Of a DNA stretch of 64,000 bases, positions 61,701 through 64,000 are shown piece after piece. The notes under the pieces are model-generated. The model was not told the origin of the DNA, searched no databases, and saw nothing but the letters and a program-made list of their open reading frames with translations. Position numbers and translations under genes: made by a program. The stretch spans positions 6,572,001 through 6,636,000 of the forward strand of contig JAZGTN010000002.1 in the NCBI GenBank assembly GCA_037783415.1, in the 5' to 3' direction. This stretch comes from Leptasterias polaris (lineage: Eukaryota > Echinodermata > Asteroidea > Forcipulatida > Asteriidae). The stretch's first letter is position 1. Each line of letters opens with the position of its first letter.

Positions 61701-64000
61701 AAATAAATCGGTCATAAAATAGGGAAATCGTTTGAAAATTATGTGCCATCAAGCTATACTATTCACTAATTGATTCTGAGAATTTCAAGAAGATTCATTC
61801 ACTTTGAGATACTTTCAGGGATGTAATAGTGGGGGCCTGTTCTCGCAGGCAGCTTGAGTGGTGACTGTATAGGTAGTATTGTGTCTAATGAGCCACAAAC
61901 GTTTGAGACGACTTTGACTTTGAATAAATCGGTCATAAAATGGGGAACTCGTTTGAAAATTATGTGTCATCAAGCTATACTATTCACTAATTGATTCGGA
62001 GAATTTCAAGAAGATTCATTCACTTTGAGATACTTTCAGGGATGTAATAGTGGGGGCCTGTTCTCGCAGGCAGCTTGAGTGGTGACTGTATAGGTAGTAT
62101 TGTGTCTAATGAGCCACAAACGTTTGAGACGACTTTGACTTTGAATAAATCGGTCATAAAATAGGGAACTCGTTTGAAAATTATGTGTCATCAAGCTATA
62201 CTATTCACTAACTGGTTCTGAGATTTTCAAGAAGATTCATTCACTTTGAGATACTTTCAGGGATGTAATAGTGGGGGCCTGTTCTCGCAGGCAGCTTGCG
62301 TGGTGACTGTATAGGTAGTATTGTGTACAATGAGCCCCAAACGTTTGAGACGACTTTGACTTTGAATAAATCGGTCATAAAAAAGGGAACTCGTTTGAAA
62401 ATTATGTGTCATCAAGCTATACTATTCACTAATTGATTCTGTGAATTTCAAGAAGATTCATTCACTTTGAGATACTTTCAGGGATGTAATAGTGGGGGCC
62501 TGTTCTCGCAGGCAGCTTGCGTGGTGACTGTATAGGTAGTATTGTGTACAATGAGCCCCAAACGTTTGAGACGACTTTGACTTTGAATAAATCGGTCATA
62601 AAATAGGGAACTCGTTTGAAAATTATGTGTCATCAAGCTATACTATTCACTAATTGATTCGGAGAATTTCAAGAAGATTCATTCACTTTGAGATACTTTC
62701 AGGGATGTAATAGTGGGGGCCTGTTCTCGCAGGCAGCTTGAGTGGTGACTGTATAGGTAGTATTGTGTCTAATGAGCCACAAACGTTTGAGACGACTTTG
62801 ACTTTGAATAAATCGGTCATAAAATAGGGAACTCGTTTGAAAATTATGTGTCATCAAGCTATACTATTCACTAACTGGTTCTGAGATTTTCAAGAAGATT
62901 CATTCACTTTGAGATACTTTCAGGGATGTAATAGTGGGGGCCTGTTCTCGCAGGCAGCTTGCGTGGTGACTGTATAGGTAGTATTGTGTACAATGAGCCC
63001 CAAACGTTTGAGACGACTTTGACTTTGAATAAATCGGTCATAAAATAGGGAACTCGTTTGAAAATTATGTGTCATCAAGCTATACTATTCACTAATTGAT
63101 TCGGAGAATTTCAAGAAGATTCATTCACTCTGAGATACTTTCAGGGATGTAATAGTGGGGCATTTTCTCGCAGGCAGCCAGCGTGGTGACTGTATAGGTA
63201 GTATTGTGTACAATGAGCCCCAAACGTTTGAGACGACTTTGACTTTGAATAAATCGGTCATAAAATAGGGAACTCGTTTGAAAATTATGTGTCATCAAGC
63301 TATACTATTCACTAACTGATTCAGAGAATGTCAAGAAGATTCATTCACTTTGAGATACTTTCAAGGATGTAATAGTGGGGGCCTGTTCTCGCAGGCAGCT
63401 TGCGTGGTGACTATATAGGTAGTATTGTGTACAATGAGCCCCAAACGTTTGAGACGACTTTGACTTTGAATAAATCGGTCATAAAATAGGGAAATCGTTT
63501 GAAAATGATGTGCCATCAAGCTATACTATTCACTAATTGATTCTGAGAATTTCAAGAAGATTCATTCACTTTGAGATACTTTCAGGGATGTAATAGTGGG
63601 GGCCTGTTCTCGCAGGCAGCTTGAGTGGTGACTGTATAGGTAGTATTGTGTCTAATGAGCCACAAACGTTTGAGACGACTTTGACTTTGAATAAATCGGT
63701 CATAAAATAGGGAACTCGTTTGAAAATTATGTGTCATCAAGCTATACTATTCACTAATTGATTCGGAGAATTTCAAGAAGATTCATTCACTTTGAGATAC
63801 TTTCAGGGATGTAATAGTGGGGGCCTGTTCTCGCAGGCAGCTTGAGTGGTGACTGTATAGGTAGTATTGTGTCTAATGAGCCACAAACGTTTGAGACGAC
63901 TTTGACTTTGAATAAATCGGTCATAAAATAGGGAACTCGTTTGAAAATTATGTGTCATCAAGCTATACTATTCACTAACTGGTTCTGAGATTTTCAAGAA

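Larger units (their letters stand above)
21990..64000 (+). repeat. Satellite array, 221-bp monomer, about 190 copies
   Basis: The landmark GATTCATTCACT recurs at 22021, 22241 and 22462 and then every 219-221 bp to the right edge; all copies are head to tail. Each monomer contains GCCTG-TTCTCG-CAGGC (a short hairpin), GTGGTGACTGTATAGGTAGT, AAACGTTT, GACTTTGAATAAATCGGTCA and AAGCTATACTATTCACTAA. Diagnostic bases sort monomers into classes: (a) TTGAGTGG with TCTAATGAGCCAC; (b) CTGGTTCTGAGATTTTC; (c) CTCTGAG with CCAGCGTGG, one base shorter; (d) GAATGTC with TTTCAAGG; (e) CTCGGAGG with AAAATGGGG. Classes commonly follow b-c-d-a, a tetramer of about 883 bp. Stops occur in all frames, so it is not coding. 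The array continues beyond the window. Confidence 0.97.

Noticed and set aside
21990..64000. CRISPR-like regular repeats
   Set aside because: Repeats are 221 bp with no unique spacers, and no Cas-like gene is present; it is a tandem satellite in a eukaryotic genome.
22000..64000. CENP-B box in the monomer (CTCGTTTGAAAATTA)
   Set aside because: It resembles only part of the box; the essential CGGG half is absent.

Overview
The window reads as nuclear DNA of an invertebrate animal. It has a multi-exon gene with GT-AG introns, tRNA-derived SINEs with an AATAAAT-type tail, piggyBac and hAT DNA transposons, and a 42-kb satellite array. The protein-coding genes and repeats would fit a marine deuterostome (lancelet, hemichordate or echinoderm), but the species guess is weak and nothing here fixes it. 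No bacterial or organellar features are seen.

Layout. Positions 1-405: part of an unidentified minus-strand open frame that runs off the left edge. Positions 421-4797: a tandem repeat (368-bp period, made of two related halves) split by a complete piggyBac transposon at 470-3782. That element has near-perfect terminal repeats, a TTAA-type target duplication and a two-exon transposase (62 + 529 residues) with all three catalytic Asp. Positions 4800-6132: AT-rich non-coding DNA with a TGTACA palindrome tract and an unusual array of 14-bp AT palindromes separated by four recurring spacers. Positions 6220-9480: an unclassified dispersed repeat family, interrupted by a 1-kb hAT-like element that itself contains a 70-bp hAT MITE. 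Positions 9578-10016: a six-copy 73-bp minisatellite.

Positions 10937-14317 hold the only clear host gene: six 3' exons of a DHRS11-like short-chain dehydrogenase/reductase on the plus strand, with the NNAG, Ser, YxxxK and PG motifs. The first exon, with the TGxxxGIG nucleotide-binding motif, was not found and is probably farther left or outside the window. A diverged SINE lies in one intron. Positions 14691-20720 carry more copies of the dispersed family, now in the opposite orientation. They are rich in TGACGTCA and CCGGAAGT motifs and in hairpins built on CCGAACACC.

From about 21990 to the right edge the window is one satellite: roughly 190 head-to-tail copies of a 221-bp monomer. The monomers fall into classes in a four-monomer (about 883-bp) higher-order pattern, overlaid by longer tandem duplications of about 1.54 and 3.31 kb. 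The only non-satellite sequence inside is one SINE at about 61435-61700. The array has no credible coding capacity. It is the dominant feature of the window and the best candidate for an undescribed structure; a centromeric or heterochromatic role would be inference only.
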